NCBI RefSeq assembly: GCF_021869535.1
Contig: NW_026262734.1
Coordinates: 95,113,285 to 95,177,284, forward strand
From: Mytilus californianus
Lineage: Eukaryota; Mollusca; Bivalvia; Mytilida; Mytilidae
Direction: 5' to 3'
Length of the DNA stretch: 64,000 nt
Below the pieces are notes generated by a model. The model was not told the origin of the DNA. It made no database searches and was given only the letters and a program-made list of their open reading frames with translations. Shown in pieces: positions 22,801 through 34,861 of this stretch (its first letter is position 1; each line of letters opens with the position of its first letter). A program made the translations under genes and the position numbers.

Positions 22801-24230
22801 CTAATACCTACTTTTTATAAATGTTATATTATGTCAGAACAGATGACAAATTGACTGTTATTGCTCTTTAGTATGAAACATTCACCAGGACATTGAGAAA
22901 TGTTTTGTAAATGTCATCACTTTTACATGGCATGACTATGTAAGACTCATTTCCCACGTTATTGTTGCCGCCCGATTCGAAAAGTTGTAGAGCAATGAAA
23001 CTAGAAGGTTTCATCAGGTGTACAAACTATAGGCTATTTATCCCAAAGGGTTGCAAAGTCTTAGAGCTTCGAGTGAAAGTTATTACATTTAAAAGTAAAA
23101 AAACTACCGCAAATAGAAATTCATAGAAGGTAATGACATTCTACACAAAAAAAACTGGATGCAAAACATATCGAAGTTAAAGAACAACACATGTAAAAAA
23201 TTCATGTTTATGCTAAATTCAGCTTAACTCATAAATGTTTCGGGGAATAAAACCGCTGCGTTTCAAACAAACCGAAAATTTTTACAAAACAGTTTTATCA
23301 TATCTAATGAACATAATCGTATAAAATCGAATAGTTGGTCATATATCTTAGCTTTATGCTGTGTATCTACTTTTACTATAAGAAATAATCTAGGTATGAG
23401 CTAAACAAATTATTTTATATGTCGTATCGTTCATATGAAATACACATGTGACATATGAGTAATCAATTAAAAAGGCTAAGTAATCATTGTTTTTGTCTCA
23501 CAATTATTTTACTGATCATTGAGCGTAACAATGTTAAACCAGTGGTCTTTTATATAGCACGTTCAGTAGATGACTTATTGATGCCCTTTCATTTTCATCG
23601 ATCATGCATTTACTTTACTTACAAATGAGTTGGTGTCACCATATGAATCAGATTCGTTGGAGATTTTATTGGGTAAGAATGTTTATTGTAATACTGTTGC
23701 ATTATGAACACAGGATTTAAGTTTCGAGATATCTCATCTGTTCAGAATAGAAAGAATTGCTTGGATTAAAATTGGGCTTTACATCTGAGTCAAAGTAATT
23801 TCTAAAGATCCAAATTGGGACCTCAGTTGTTATGTCTGTGCGTTTTAACCCTTTATTCAGATGCTTTTGATGTTTTTTTTTTTTTTTGGTTGAAAAAAAA
23901 CCCTTTACAATCAAAATGTATTTTTAAAAGAAGACTATATATACTTTCTCAAAGTTTATCAAAACGAGTCTGAAAATCTAGAAACGTCTTCAGTTCTCGT
24001 TTTAAGTTTGGAAGTTGAGTTGAAAAGAACAGTATATTCCTCTATAATAATGATTGCTTGGTTTTTTTTATAAGTATAATATATAAATGTTATTTATGAT
24101 AAATTTATATGTATAAAATTACACAAATTTAACTCTTGAGTCTGACCAAACCTGTGCGACCTGCTATAATTTAATTTGAAATAACATTTTACCATCTATC
24201 ATACACTATTCGTAGACTTTAAAGCAGTAC
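19890..24230. other. Long A+T-rich intron stretch without recognised features
   Basis: About 4.3 kb with many homopolymer runs and no array, terminal repeat, domain-bearing frame or paired splice sites that I can support. The 67-codon frame at 21946 and the 65-codon reverse frame at 23717 have no domain or boundary evidence. Confidence 0.4.
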
Positions 24231-24236
24231 TATAGA

Positions 24237-24592
24237 AAAGAAGATGTGGTATGATTGCCAATGAGACAATAGCCTATTGTCCCTTGTGGTGAACTTTTCT
24301 GTTACATCAAGTGAACGGGAAAGTTAAGAGCCAAAAGCATGATTAGCCCATCACATTACCAGTTTGTCCATGCATTAACATTTGATTCAGTAGTTGTCGT
24401 TTATTGTTGTCTGCGATAATTGTATTTTTGTTGATTGTTGTCAACGAAGGAAGACGTTGTATCATTGCCAATGAGACAACTCTCCACAAGAGACCAAATG
24501 ACACAAGCATTAACACCATAGGTCACCGTACGGCCTTCAACATTTAGTAAAACCCATACCACATAAACAGCAATAAAAGGCCCTGAATTATG
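24237..24592 (+). repeat. Family A, one short and one longer copy
   Basis: 24237-24271 holds only the first ~35 bp (GAAGATGTGGTATGATTGCC). A second, longer copy follows at 24449-24592, with GAGACAACTCTCCACAAG and CACCGTACGGCCTTCAAC. Open frames across it are not genes. Confidence 0.8.
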
Positions 24593-24619
24593 TATTTTAT
24601 AGCCTTGAAAGTTACAAAA

Positions 24620-24830
24620 GGGATACTCTAAAGCATAAATCATAACAGAACATTACAAATGACAAACAACAGTCTACATAAGACAACAAAGAAAATCTTA
24701 AACTGAGCAACACGAATTCTATCAAAAACTGAATGGTCTCAAGTGTTCCGGGAGAGTAAGCAGATCCTGCTCCACATGTGGCAACTGCTGTGTTGTCCGT
24801 ATAAATGAGTACAATATCAGTAGCGTAAAC
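24620..24830 (+). repeat. Dispersed repeat family B, copy 2
   Basis: It begins internally relative to copy 1 and includes GAGCAACACGAATTCTATCA, GTGTTCCGGGAGAGTAAGCA and CCTGCTCCACATGTGGCAAC. It directly follows the family A copy. Confidence 0.7.
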
Positions 24831-25084
24831 CGAATGACGACAAAAAAACTCAAATGGCAAAACCACACAAAAGTTTTGTTTTTTCTACAAAATGATACCG
24901 TTTATGCGAGTTTAATTTTTCTCTTTGTTTGTGGCAGATAAAGAAACGCCAAAATTTGATCTCGCTGACATTTTCCTGTACATTATCGGTGTTATCACTG
25001 TTTAAGCTTTTCATTCACTTATATGCTTTAAACTGTTTATTGTCAAGTAAACACGAAATTAAAAAGAACCTCTTTTCTCCCTAA

Positions 25085-25240
25085 ATAAAGGCAACAGTAG
25101 TATACCGCTAATCGAAATTCATAAATGGATTGAGAAAAAAAACAAATCCAGGTTACAAACTACAACTAGGGAAAACACATCAAATATAAGAGGAGCACTA
25201 CGACACAACAGATGTGAATATTCAATCATGATCTCTTTTT
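25085..25240 (-). repeat. Family E, reversed copy
   Basis: GGCAACAGTAGTATACCGCT, GGTTACAAACTACAACTAGG and AAACACATCAAATATAAG are the reverse complement of the 3' half of the 18396-18700 element. Confidence 0.7.
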
Positions 25241-25244
25241 CATA

Positions 25245-25814
25245 ATAACCGACTACTCATACATGTCATACTCAAGCAACACATAAATCAGTGACATGTT
25301 CAAAAATGTTATTAAGCAATGATCTATTGCTTCTTGTCCTAACCCTGATCTATGAATTCTGTGTTTTTCAGTTTGGAGTACTTGTATTTTTTTGGTATCG
25401 ATTATTTTCCAATCAATTAAATTTATGTTGCTTACATCTTTAACGAAAAGGGATTTTTTCGCTTGTATTTTCCCATTTAGCGAAAATAATACACGGTGAA
25501 AAATTAACATGTCAATTTAATCATCCAATCGTGTAAAAAATCCGACGCGAAGAAACCCCGCCTTACGGTATATTCATGTGACTCTCCTATTTGTCGTCAA
25601 TATGTTTTGCTAGAAAATTATGTTTTATTCTATATCAATGATACGTGCACATAAATCCTTTGTAAAATACTGCTTTGATTCATTCATTTAAAATAATGGA
25701 AAAAAATCACTCAGAAAAAAACGACACACTAGGTATTTGAACACCGAACTTTATGTATGAAAAATCCTAAATGATAATTTTAGACACACTCATTTTTAAT
25801 ATGTTTGATTGCAG
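25245..25814. other. Intron sequence upstream of the transmembrane exon
   Basis: No feature other than the pyrimidine-rich acceptor tract ending TTTGATTGCAG at 25814. Confidence 0.4.
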
Positions 25815-25911
25815 AGCATCTAGCATATGTGATCCCTTTAGTATGTGTAGTTTGTATCGTCGTGATCATATATATTGCTTTAAGAAGGCATTCAGAAAGA
25901 CTAAAAAAGAA
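25815..25911 (+). CDS. Exon: transmembrane segment of the Ig-superfamily protein
   Basis: This 97-nt exon sits between acceptor TTTGATTGCAG and donor GTGAGT at 25912. It is entered in phase 1, as required by the preceding Ig exon. The first two bases complete a codon, then it reads HLAYVIPLVCVVCIVVIIYI and ALRRHSERLKK. That is about 21 hydrophobic residues flanked on the inner side by a basic stop-transfer cluster, the layout of a single-pass type I membrane anchor. It leaves in phase 2 (AA before the donor), which the tail exon at 36856 accepts. The exon is too short for a normal ORF scan, and the longest open frame here is in a different register. The transmembrane call rests on hydrophobicity and phase; no homologue was recognised. 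Confidence 0.65.
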
Positions 25912-25917
25912 GTGAGT

Positions 25918-26360
25918 ATATGTGTCATTAGTTCGCCATGTATTTTTATCATTAAAAAATGAATTATAAATACTTTCAATCATAGAATATTGCAAAGTGA
26001 TCAAGGCTTTCAGCTTTTAAGAATAAAAGTTAAATACTTTTTTTTTATTTGTTGTCAAAGCTAATATTATTTCATAAAATTAACTTCATAACTGGAAATT
26101 AGTAAGCAAATCCACAACAGGAAAAAAGTACTTAAAAAAAGCTCGTTTGTTGAAAATGTGATTTCCATATTATTTTCTTTAAAAATGGGCGTTGTAAAAG
26201 GAAAAAAAGGTTTCGATTATTATTTTAATAATGCCATTGGCAACAGTACCAGTTGAACTTTGTTATTTTGATATGTAGAAATAATGAAGACAGCCGTTGT
26301 CAAATATCTGACGACCGCTTAATAAGATTTAGTCGTTTCATTCCCAAACCAACATATACT
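25918..26360. other. Intron sequence, no feature recognised
   Basis: A+T-rich, with nothing supported. Confidence 0.35.
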
Positions 26361-26361
26361 G

Positions 26362-26490
26362 ACTATGCGGTATGGGCTTTGCTCATTGTTGAAGGCCGTA
26401 CGGTGACCTATAGTTGTTAATTTCTGTGTCATTTGGTCTCTTGTGGAAAGTTGTCTCATTGGCAATCTTACCACATCTTCTTTTTTATAT
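26362..26490 (-). repeat. Family A, reversed copy
   Basis: GCGGTATGGGCTTTGCTCAT, GAAGGCCGTACGGTGACCTA and TCATTGGCAATCTTACCACA are the reverse complement of the family A 5' half. Confidence 0.85.
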
Positions 26491-26494
26491 ATAC

Positions 26495-27244
26495 ACCAGT
26501 CGACTTCATAAACAACACTGATACATTAGACGGATCGCAAGATACTTTGAAACATTCATGGAATATTTGTCACTGGACGTTAAGGAACTAACAAACAATC
26601 AATCTTTTCAATGAAAAATAAAAATTATTTCATTGATTTAGATGATATTATATTTAGCTATTCAGAAAAATCACCAATTTAAAAATTAATAAACATAAAA
26701 CGTAGTCTTTTAGTCACAAATTTTGCAAAAACAAAATTAAAGTTTCAAATGTATAAATTCTCGTAAGTTACTGGCAAAAGAAATATATTCGTGGCCGACC
26801 ATTTAGCCGACGACCAATTGATATTCTGGGATTCAATGGCGGAAGGTATCGGAAAGACATTTTGCGGATTCACGTTTCATTTTCATCTGTAACTACGAAT
26901 GCTTATTTTTTAAGCGGGACAGGGAACAACTCTATTTAATGTCATCGGTTACTTTCTAAATGTACAGTTGTACTCGTCTGTCGAGTTACCGTTCGATTTA
27001 ACTCTGTATTGTGCATGCTTAGATTCGAAAACGTTTTCATGACCAGTTTCTCGAGTAGCCCGATTTATCAATGTGACGTCGAGTCATAGGAATATAACAA
27101 AGAAAATCTATGAAATGTACCTTTATGTTTATTCAAATATTTGCAATTGGTTTTATTCTTTGAGGAGATGTGGCATATTTATTATTATTATACCTCAGTA
27201 TCTATTTTCTATATATAATCAAATGTGTTTAAAATAGTTGCAAT
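26495..27244. other. Intron sequence before the LINE
   Basis: No feature recognised. A less A+T-rich patch at 26790-27090 has no open frame or terminal repeat. Confidence 0.35.
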
Positions 27245-29140
27245 GATCTTTTACCTATGGACAATAGAACAAAATTACCATGGGTTAATAACAAGCTTAA
27301 AATTGACATCAACAAAGCTAAACGACTTCATAAAAAGAGCAAAAAAAAAAATGAACAACTGAAGAAAAAGTACAAGCATCTCAAAAAATCAATTCAAACA
27401 GTTATGCGAAGATCCTACTGGAATTACCTCGAGAACATGATATTTGATCTTCCAGTAAACGAGCCAGATAACAACATAATTAAAAGACAACCTGAAAACT
27501 TGTACAGTTACATCAAAAACATGAAACGTGACAGTTCATGTATCGCAGCATTAAGAAAAGATGGCATACATACTGATAACACCGAAGAAAAGGCCAATAT
27601 ACTAAGCAACCAATTTCAGATAGCATTCTCAACAGAAACATCCAGTGAAACAATACCTGACATGGGAATTTCTAACCATCCAAAAATGAACAACAGAGAG
27701 ATGTATACTGAAACTCTATAAAAAAGATTAACCCACACAAGGCCACAGGGCCAGATGGTTTATTAGGGCGTGTGCTTAAAGAACTTAGTACTGACATCGC
27801 AACGATAATAACATTAATCTTCGAAAAATCCCTGAACACCGGAAAAATACCCACTGACAGGAAGCATGCCAACGTCTGTCCAGTATTCAAAAAGGGAGAT
27901 AAACATAATCCTATCAACTACAGGCCTATATCCCTAACATGCATCCTATGTAAGATCATGGAGCACATATTAGCAAGTAACATCATGGTACATCTAGAAA
28001 ATGACAACATTCTATACGATCTACAGCATGGGTTTCGCTCCTCAAGATCTTGCGAAACCCAGCTAGTATCATTCATACAAGAACTTGTAAAAAACAGCAA
28101 TGATGACATTCAAACTGACGTAATTGTGATGGACTTTGAAAAAGTATTTGAAAAAGTTCCTCACAAAGGACTACTTTATAAACTTAAACACTATGGTGTC
28201 GACAACAAAACATTGAATTGGATAGAAGACTTTCTCTCACTTCGCACACAAACGGTATTACTGGAAGGCACCAAATCTGAACAAATACATGTAACATCAG
28301 GAGTACCGCAAGGAACGGTACTAGGTCCTATCGTATTCCTGGTGTACATAAACGATCTGAATGAATATATTAAACATGGCACTGTAAGAATTTTCGCAGA
28401 TGACAGTATTATTTACAAAACCTTCAAAAATAAACATGACTCAGAAAAATTACTAGAAGACCTAACAGCAGCAGCAAAGTGGGAAGAGAACTTTTTCATG
28501 TCCTTCCATCCGGACAAGTGTTCAGTCCTCCAAGGAACAACTAAGAAAACACCTCTCCCTTTGATTACAGCTTACATGGACACACTTTGCAACAAGAAAC
28601 ATCTACTAAATATCTTGGCTTAAAAATACAAACTGATTTAAAATTTAACAAACACATAAGTAACATCACAGCAAATGCAACTAAACAACTAAATTTATAA
28701 AAAAAAAACCTTAAAGTCAGCTCACAGTCAGTTAAAGAAAAGGCCTATATCTCACTTGTGAGACCGAAGCTAGAGTATGGTAGCTGCATCTGGGACCAAC
28801 ATACAAAATCACAAAAATAACAAATAAAAATAGTCCAAAGACGAGCAGCCAGGTGCACATACAATCGATATCATAACACCAGCTCTGTGACAAACATGCT
28901 TAACCATCTCAACTGGCCAACGCTTGAACTTAGAAGAATAAGAACAAGACTTATATTTTCTTCAAAAGTATACACCACCAAGTAGCAGTATACCCTACGA
29001 ACTTGTTAATCCATCCGACAGTCGAACAAGACAATACACTCACAGTACTGTTGTCAAATGCACCACAGTTGAACCATTCAGAGAACAGTTTCCTACATCT
29101 GTTCTCAACCAATACTACACCATGTAATTGTAACACCTTG
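27245..29140 (+). mobile_element. 5'-truncated non-LTR retrotransposon (LINE), main part
   Basis: This holds the 3' part of an ORF2 with reverse transcriptase and its C-terminal extension. There is no ORF1 or endonuclease, so it is 5'-truncated, as is usual for LINE insertions. Its 3' UTR is interrupted at 29140 by the BEL/Pao element and resumes at 35028, ending in a GAA-rich tail near 35187. Motif style (INPHKATGPDG, GVPQGTVLGP, FADDS) places it in the Jockey/CR1-like group of LINEs. It is oriented with the Ig gene, inside its last intron. Confidence 0.85.
27257..29127 (+). pseudogene. LINE ORF2 reverse transcriptase, frameshifted
   Basis: The segment 27257-27720 is the linker before the RT (LPWVNNKLKIDINKAKRL, ENLYSYIKNMKRDS), ended by a stop at an A-rich run. 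A frame change near 27712-27730 leads into INPHKATGPDG and the RT core to 28623. The core has NYRPISL (fingers), a motif A Asp in VMDFEKV, SGVPQGTVLGP (motif B) and FADDS (motif C). After a further frame change, KYLGLKIQTDLKFNKHI, VRPKLEYGSCIWD, QRRAARCTYNRYH and TSSVTNMLNHLNW follow, the usual C-terminal region, broken by several stops. Catalytic aspartates remain, but the reading frame is lost in at least two places, so this copy is dead. Sequence beyond 28623 was read by eye and small indels may be missed. Confidence 0.85.
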
Positions 29141-29301
29141 TGTATTGTAATAAACGAATAAGTCTCTATACCTTGCGTTGTGTTACTTTTATGATCAAAA
29201 TCTAAATCGAAGGCGCCCATACAAAGGTACAAAGTAACGTCATAAACATAAGACGTAAATACGGGAAACATAACGTTTACATTTGCACTATATTCTCAAC
29301 A
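29141..29301 (-). repeat. LTR of the BEL/Pao element (3' LTR in coding sense)
   Basis: 161 bp, TGTATTGTAATAAAC to TATATTCTCAACA on the + strand. Adjoining internal sequence (C-rich on the coding strand, near 29302-29315) takes the place of the polypurine tract. A standard purine tract is not evident. Confidence 0.93.
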
Positions 29302-29429
29302 TACTGGGGGGCCGCAAAAGTATATCTTTGTATAAGATTAAAGTATTTCTTTAACTGTCCATATATGAAACGAAAAAATATGATTTAAAAATATGATGGG
29401 CAATTACTGTCTCTTGAAATCACTATGAT

Positions 29430-29880
29430 AATATTAAAAACGAGCAGTCTCTTTAGCGATTTCAAAATCGAACACAAAATTAATGTCTCAGAATTTGTCC
29501 AAGTTTTAATGTTCTCCTTTGCACGCATAGCTGCCTTTCGCATAGGCGCTGTTATTTTAGTACCGGCTTCATTCGTGTCATCTGCTTTATTTGGTAGCTC
29601 CTCTTCGTTGATCTCTAGCGGATAAAGTTTGACGATCGGGCGTGAAGTACGACCACTGCTCGTTCTTGATAATTGCAGATCTGATTAAACCATCATTTCC
29701 AACAACTATTTCTTCAACAATTGCTATTTTCCACCAAGGTTTGTCGTCATGAACTTGTACAATATCTCCAACCCGGATGTTGATTTTGTTGTTAACACTC
29801 TTTTTATGAAACTCTCTAAGTGCTGTTAAATATTCGGACTTTCAACGGTTCCAAAATGGTTCAATTATAAATGAAAGTCT
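29430..29880 (-). pseudogene. BEL/Pao C-terminal domain after integrase (DUF5641-like)
   Basis: Read on the - strand the region gives VGDIVQVHDDKPWWKIAIVE followed by GNDGLIRSAII and TPDRQTLSA. This resembles the small domain that follows the integrase core in BEL/Pao polyproteins, thought to help in target binding. The frame continues past the domain toward the 3' LTR. Upstream it loses frame with the integrase core. Confidence 0.65.
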
Positions 29881-30089
29881 TTGTGCACGCTTTGAAGAAT
29901 CAGACGTGTTCATTACGTAAGGTCCTTCAATATTATCTATCTCAATTCTCGGATATGGTACAGATGTAATACGACGACCATATACATTTGTAGTAGGTGG
30001 GCCGGTGTTAATGGTTCATTGTCACCATTTACTGTAAATACATAAGTCAATGGTCGATCATTTAAAATCTATTTAATTTCGGCAATTAA

Positions 30090-31337
30090 CGTGTGCAGTG
30101 TCTCCATGTTAATCAATGCAAGTCCAAGTATTTTCTTTAAATTCGTTTTAGTTAATGCGATAACTCTCTTCCACCATCCCGAACCACGGGGCTCGGCTAG
30201 GGATAAATCTCCACTTGACTCCATGCGTAGATAATGTCTCTTTTATCTTCTGGGATTCACACAGTTGTTTAATCTCTTGTGATGCTGAAATAAACGATGT
30301 AGCGTTGTCTGACATCATAACATGTGGTAAGGATTTTTTACAAGTAAATCTTCTGAATCCTAACAAAAATGATTTTTCTGTCATGTCGGGTACAACCTCT
30401 AAATGAACGGCTCTTGTCGATGCAGAGGTTAATAAACATATGTATGCTTTAATTAAGGTTTCGTTCTTTTCCTTAATATGAAGAGCTTAAGAAAGATCTA
30501 CACCAGTACACGGTAAACGGTGGGGCTTCTTGAAGTCGTATTTTATGTAACGGAGGAGGGTCTGGTGCCCTGTATGGTTCTCCTATAACTCTTTTACATG
30601 TTGTACATCTATGTAGTAATTTGCGCGTAACTTGACGCATCGACGGAATCCAAAATGTTTGACGGACTTGTGTAACCGTGGCATTAACTCCAGAAGGTAA
30701 AACTAGTTCGTGTGAGTTCAATACAATAAGTTCCGATAATCGGTGATTTGGCGGTAAAAGGTAAGGGTGTTTTGCGGATTCGGGTTTTGGCGCATTATGA
30801 ATTCTTCCCTTGAATCTCATTAAATCGTTTTTATCTAAATATAACTGAAGTTGTCGAATGCGTGGCATTTTAGTTTTCTGCATCTGTTTGAGCTTTAGTG
30901 CGCGAACTTCGTCTGGGTATGCTATCGCTTGACAACATCGTATCCATAGCTAGTATTGTTGATTGCTGTAGTTCATCTGGTGTCATTGCCCCAACGTTTC
31001 TCAAAGACTTAACTGTTATACAATTGTGAATAAAACGTTGGACAAAGGCTGACACTCGCAAAAGTTTCTTGTAAGATCCATAATTGTTAATGTTAATAAT
31101 TCTGTCTATTCCAAACTGAAGATCATTTTCGCAAGTTTTGCTCTCTCCGTCGTCTAATGGTTCTTGGTCGTCGTCGGTAAATACGGATAAAGCTGTATTT
31201 ATCTCTATCAATGTTTTCGGGTGTTTTGATTTATCACCTATCCAAATCGGTCCTTTTCTCCATAACGTGCTTTCCTTGAACAGTTTCGTAGTCATACCAT
31301 GTGATAGTAAATCCGCAGGGTTGTAATTTGTCGGCAA
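30090..31337 (-). pseudogene. BEL/Pao integrase remnant
   Basis: From the 5' side on the - strand: a linker, NPADLLSHGM (31320 region), typical of the RNase H to integrase junction. Then the zinc-binding region has a His in LNSHELVLP and the Cys pair in LLHRCTTCKR (30600 area). Then comes the catalytic core with RAVHLEVVPDMTEKSF and MMSDNATSF, which carry Asp positions, and IPSRAPWFG, after which the conserved Glu region is scrambled. Stops and frame changes near 30880 and 30480 separate the pieces. It is inactive. Confidence 0.8.
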
Positions 31338-31342
31338 TACTT

Positions 31343-31970
31343 CTATTCACAATTGTCAATTAATTTCTTAATTATATTGATTCTATTTGAAACGAAACGT
31401 TTTAATGTTTTGATAGTCTTTATCCACTGTAATACGATTTGACTATCTGACCATAGTGTAATATTTGAACATTTTAATGTAGTTTGAAGATGACATGCTA
31501 AACGGGCTCCTATTATATCAGCCATTAACTCTAGTTGCGGTAAAGTAAGTTTTTTAAGAGGCACTACTCTTGTTTTTGCCATTACCATTGAAGTGTCCTT
31601 TTCGTTGTTTAAATACGCAACTGCTCCGTAAGCTTTCATACTTGCGTCCACAAATACATGCAGTATTTTTTCGGATGACTCGCTACTCCTATCAAAATAG
31701 TGCCTAGAAAAAGTGGTTCTATGTCTTGAGCTAAACGAGTCCATTCTGATTGTAGCGCATGTGGTAAAAGCTCGTCCCAGTCGTAATCTCCTTTCCATAA
31801 GTCTTGTATAAGTATCTTAGCTCTAATGCTAACTGGACTCAATAATCCAAGCGGGTCGTATATTTTAGATGATTCCTTCAAAATTTCACGTTTTGTAATA
31901 TTTTGTTCATCTCCTTGTGCTGGTACGATTGTCCGTTTTGCATAGTTACGTAAGTTCATCATTTTCAACG
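31343..31970 (-). pseudogene. BEL/Pao RNase H region
   Basis: Two overlapping open frames (31343-31798 and 31636-31968) together hold KIYDPLGLLSPVSIRAKIL, a sequence typical of the Pao RT to RNase H junction. They also hold RNase H motifs with acidic residues: HVFVDASMKAYGAVAY, LPQLELMADIIGARL and ITLWSDSQIVLQWI. A frame change between about 31680 and 31790 breaks the polyprotein. Confidence 0.85.
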
Positions 31971-32009
31971 TTTTAACGCATTCCTATGATCCTTGTTTGT
32001 TTGTAGATG

Positions 32010-33010
32010 TCTTATACATCCTCTTTGGCGGCTTGCTGACGAAGTTGTTCATTATTCGAAGTCCATGATCGAAGGTAAAATCCAGCTTTTAGCATCACTT
32101 GTCGTGCTTCTGTGAAGTAATTGAGGGATTCGTTTTCATCAGTAACGCTTGATAAAATGTTATCAACATAAAGGGGCCGCTCAAGTATTTTCGCTGTTTC
32201 GAATCCTTCTTTTTGCAGATGTTTAAGTAAAACGGCGTTCAAAATAAATGGTGAACAAGTCGCTCCAAACAGTACTGATTTGAATCTGTAAGTCGCTAGA
32301 TGGCTTCTTTGATCTTTAGGGATGTAACCAAAGAAATATTGTCACATCACGATCCTCTTCATGTAGTCCCACGTGTAAAAATGCTTTCTCTATATCCGTA
32401 ACTATGGCAACAGAATTTAATCGGAATCTAACAAGTGACGTGGTCAATTCATTCAGACTCGGTAATTGTCGGGATTGTCTGCAACTGCAATCGTAAACGA
32501 TTCTTATTGGTAAAGTAGTAGAGTCATTCTTTACGGGGTGATGTGGATATATTGAACCTGACCAATAGCTTTATCTGGATCCTCCACTCTCTCGATAAAT
32601 CCTCTGCGCTCCTGATCCTTTATTATTTTATCGTATGTTTGCAGCATGTGGGGGTCCTGACTTTACCTTTTGACAACATTATGGGTTTTCTGTTTTGTTA
32701 TTACAAAATTTGTTGGTAAGGTCTCGTGATCTTGTTTCCATGGCAACTTAGCTACGTACCTGTTTTTACGAAATTCTACTGAAGTTTTTTGGTACATATT
32801 CATAAAGTCGATATCTTCATCCTCCGTTTCTACGTCGACTACTACTAATGACTCCAATTTCCAAAATGCTTTTAAATTAAACTTTTCCGGTTTGTGATTT
32901 GTCAAAATGTTGAACATTCCTACGTCTCCCGATTTACGATTCAAATCTGTTGATGCCGGACCAGACAACAGGTAACCAAGTTTGGACTTAACAGCGGTCG
33001 AACCTTTTCC
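32010..33010 (-). pseudogene. BEL/Pao reverse transcriptase remnant
   Basis: The 5' part (32663-32968 frame) has FWKLESLVVVD and the LPWKQDHETLP linker that precedes BEL reverse transcriptases. The 3' part (32012-32242) has RPLYVDNILSSV. This stands where the active-site YVDD box is expected, with the second Asp replaced by Asn. Between them only short broken frames remain. Both the frameshifts and the altered active site indicate an inactive enzyme. Confidence 0.85.
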
Positions 33011-33049
33011 TCTTATAACGGTATCTTCTATAAAATCCCAGTAAAAATT

Positions 33050-33640
33050 GTCTCATACAGTAAAGATATACTAAACTTGTCGTCGTTTGTGATCGGGTGT
33101 GCTAAACGTAATCCTTTGAGATGTTTGCAATCTCGGGTATCATTTTCACTATAATTTTTTATCGGACTTGCTCTAGTTGGGACTACTCAGACTTCAGTGG
33201 GTATTTTTACTCCTTCTACGACTTAACGTATACAATTGCTTGCAGTTAGCGTCGTTGTAGACTAGTATTTCCAAATGCAAAAAGTTGGATAATTTTTGTA
33301 CCTACTGCCTTTGTGTCTAGTTTTGAAGCTAATTCATCGATCACGAAGAACGCTGTGCTCCTTCATCGAACAATATATTCGTATTCATTCATTGATGTTC
33401 ACTCCAAACGGGTGCTACGGGGGTCTTCAATAATACGCTTGAACGGGATTGTATCGTGACGAATGAAAACTTGTGGCAGTGGCAACACTTTCATTGTTGA
33501 CTACGGTGCTTACTGACGTTTCATATTTATTTATATTTGACGCTTTATCAAAGTACGATCTATCGGTATGCTGGGTATATGAACTTGTATGGTCTTCTTG
33601 TTACAGAGTTGGAAACGAAATTGAGATCTACATTCACTTG
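33050..33640 (-). pseudogene. BEL/Pao aspartic protease remnant
   Basis: On the - strand, in shifting frames: NNESVATATSFHSS, then FDEGAQRSFVID, which corresponds to the D-x-G-(S/A) retropepsin active site in its BEL form (usually D-x-G-S-Q-R-S-F), then RLAHPITNDDKFSI. Several stops interrupt it. The usual catalytic Asp is present in the motif. Confidence 0.6.
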
Positions 33641-33653
33641 CGCGGTGCGTTCC

Positions 33654-34843
33654 TTAGCAATTAAAGCATAATTTCTTGTGTTTGATAATTGTTATACGGT
33701 GTTCATAATCTGGAACTTTTACGCATTTTCCTGGGTCGTGCATATCGTAGCAATATATGCAAAGTTTCTGACGAATATTCGAACTTTGTTTCTGGCGGTT
33801 TTCAAATCTATCTTGTATTCGCGGGTAATCTCTTTTGTTGGCGCTTGTAAAAAATGACGCTGCAGACGGTAAATTTTCAATAACTATATCGGTGCGTTTT
33901 CCTGCTTTCAAAATCGTGATTTTTTTCAGTATTCCGTGTCTCAATTCTTTTAATTTCCCAGTTATCGGATCCGTTTTCCCTTGCTAAATGTTGTCTTATA
34001 GCTGACAGTAGCTTATTAAAGATGATTGGGATGAGCAGTGCGCCATATGAATCTCCAGATCTACCTAATGACTCTAGACCTCTTATATATGCTTCTTGTT
34101 TGTCGTAATAATTTCGGAGGCTAATAAAATTGTATTGTGGTGCGGGAAGTTCTAATAGGGCTTGCATGTAGGCATTTGTGATTTTATGTGGCTGCCCAAA
34201 ACGTTCTTTTAACAGTTTTATAGCTTCCGTATAATTATTGTTTTTGAGCGGTAATCCATCAATAGATCGAACGACTTCATTACTAAGTTGCGATTTTAAA
34301 TATGTGAATTTCTGTATGTCGGTAAGTGTGGGATTATAGTGAACAGATGATTCTAATGAGTCCCAAAAAGTATGCCACATGTGTGTATCTCCTGTAAATG
34401 TAGGTAAGGTGAGTTTCGGAAGTTGGTGATTTTGCGTAACGTTGGGCGGAACATGGTACACTTGTTGTTGAACAGAGCTATATGTTTTTCTACTGAACTA
34501 TGCTGATTCGTATTTTCCGTTGATTGATTACTCAGATTAGGTAAGGTGGTTATATTCTTAGTTGATGAATTTTTTACGAATGTGTCTTATTTTAGTTTTC
34601 AGAAAGAATTTATACTCATCTGTCTGTAGAATTTCATCCTCAACATCCTCATCCTTTGTTAAATTTAGAATTGTTTCGTCCAACAGTGTCCAAGGCACTA
34701 ATAATCTTCTGCTTTTGCGAAAGTGTTTCTAACAGTTCTGAACTTTCTTCTATCTCCAAATCCTGCTCTTCATCAGATTTTCTCAAAAGTCTTGTTACAG
34801 CACTTGTATGGCCTGCTCCAATCGCTTTCAGCTTACTTTCCAT
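33654..34843 (-). pseudogene. BEL/Pao Gag remnant
   Basis: Translation would start at ATG 34843 (MESKLKAIGAGHTS), just inside the 5' LTR and primer-binding region. An acidic Glu-rich segment follows and a frame change near 34680 leads to ILNLTKDEDVEDEIL. The frame 33877-34461 carries LPKLTLPTFTGDTHMWHTFW and FTYLKSQLSNEVVRSIDGLP, the DUF1759-type Gag core of BEL elements. The next frame has a zinc knuckle, CIYCYDMHDPGKC, then KKLCFNC. Gag is split into at least three frames. Confidence 0.85.
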
Positions 34844-34861
34844 GCCGTCATGGCACCAAAA

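Noticed and set aside
24401-24866. Overlapping - strand open frames of 80 and 84 codons
   Set aside because: They coincide with family A and family B repeats, whose other copies give similar frames.
27672-28382. - strand open frames opposite the LINE reverse transcriptase
   Set aside because: Shadows of the + strand RT, whose motifs are unambiguous.
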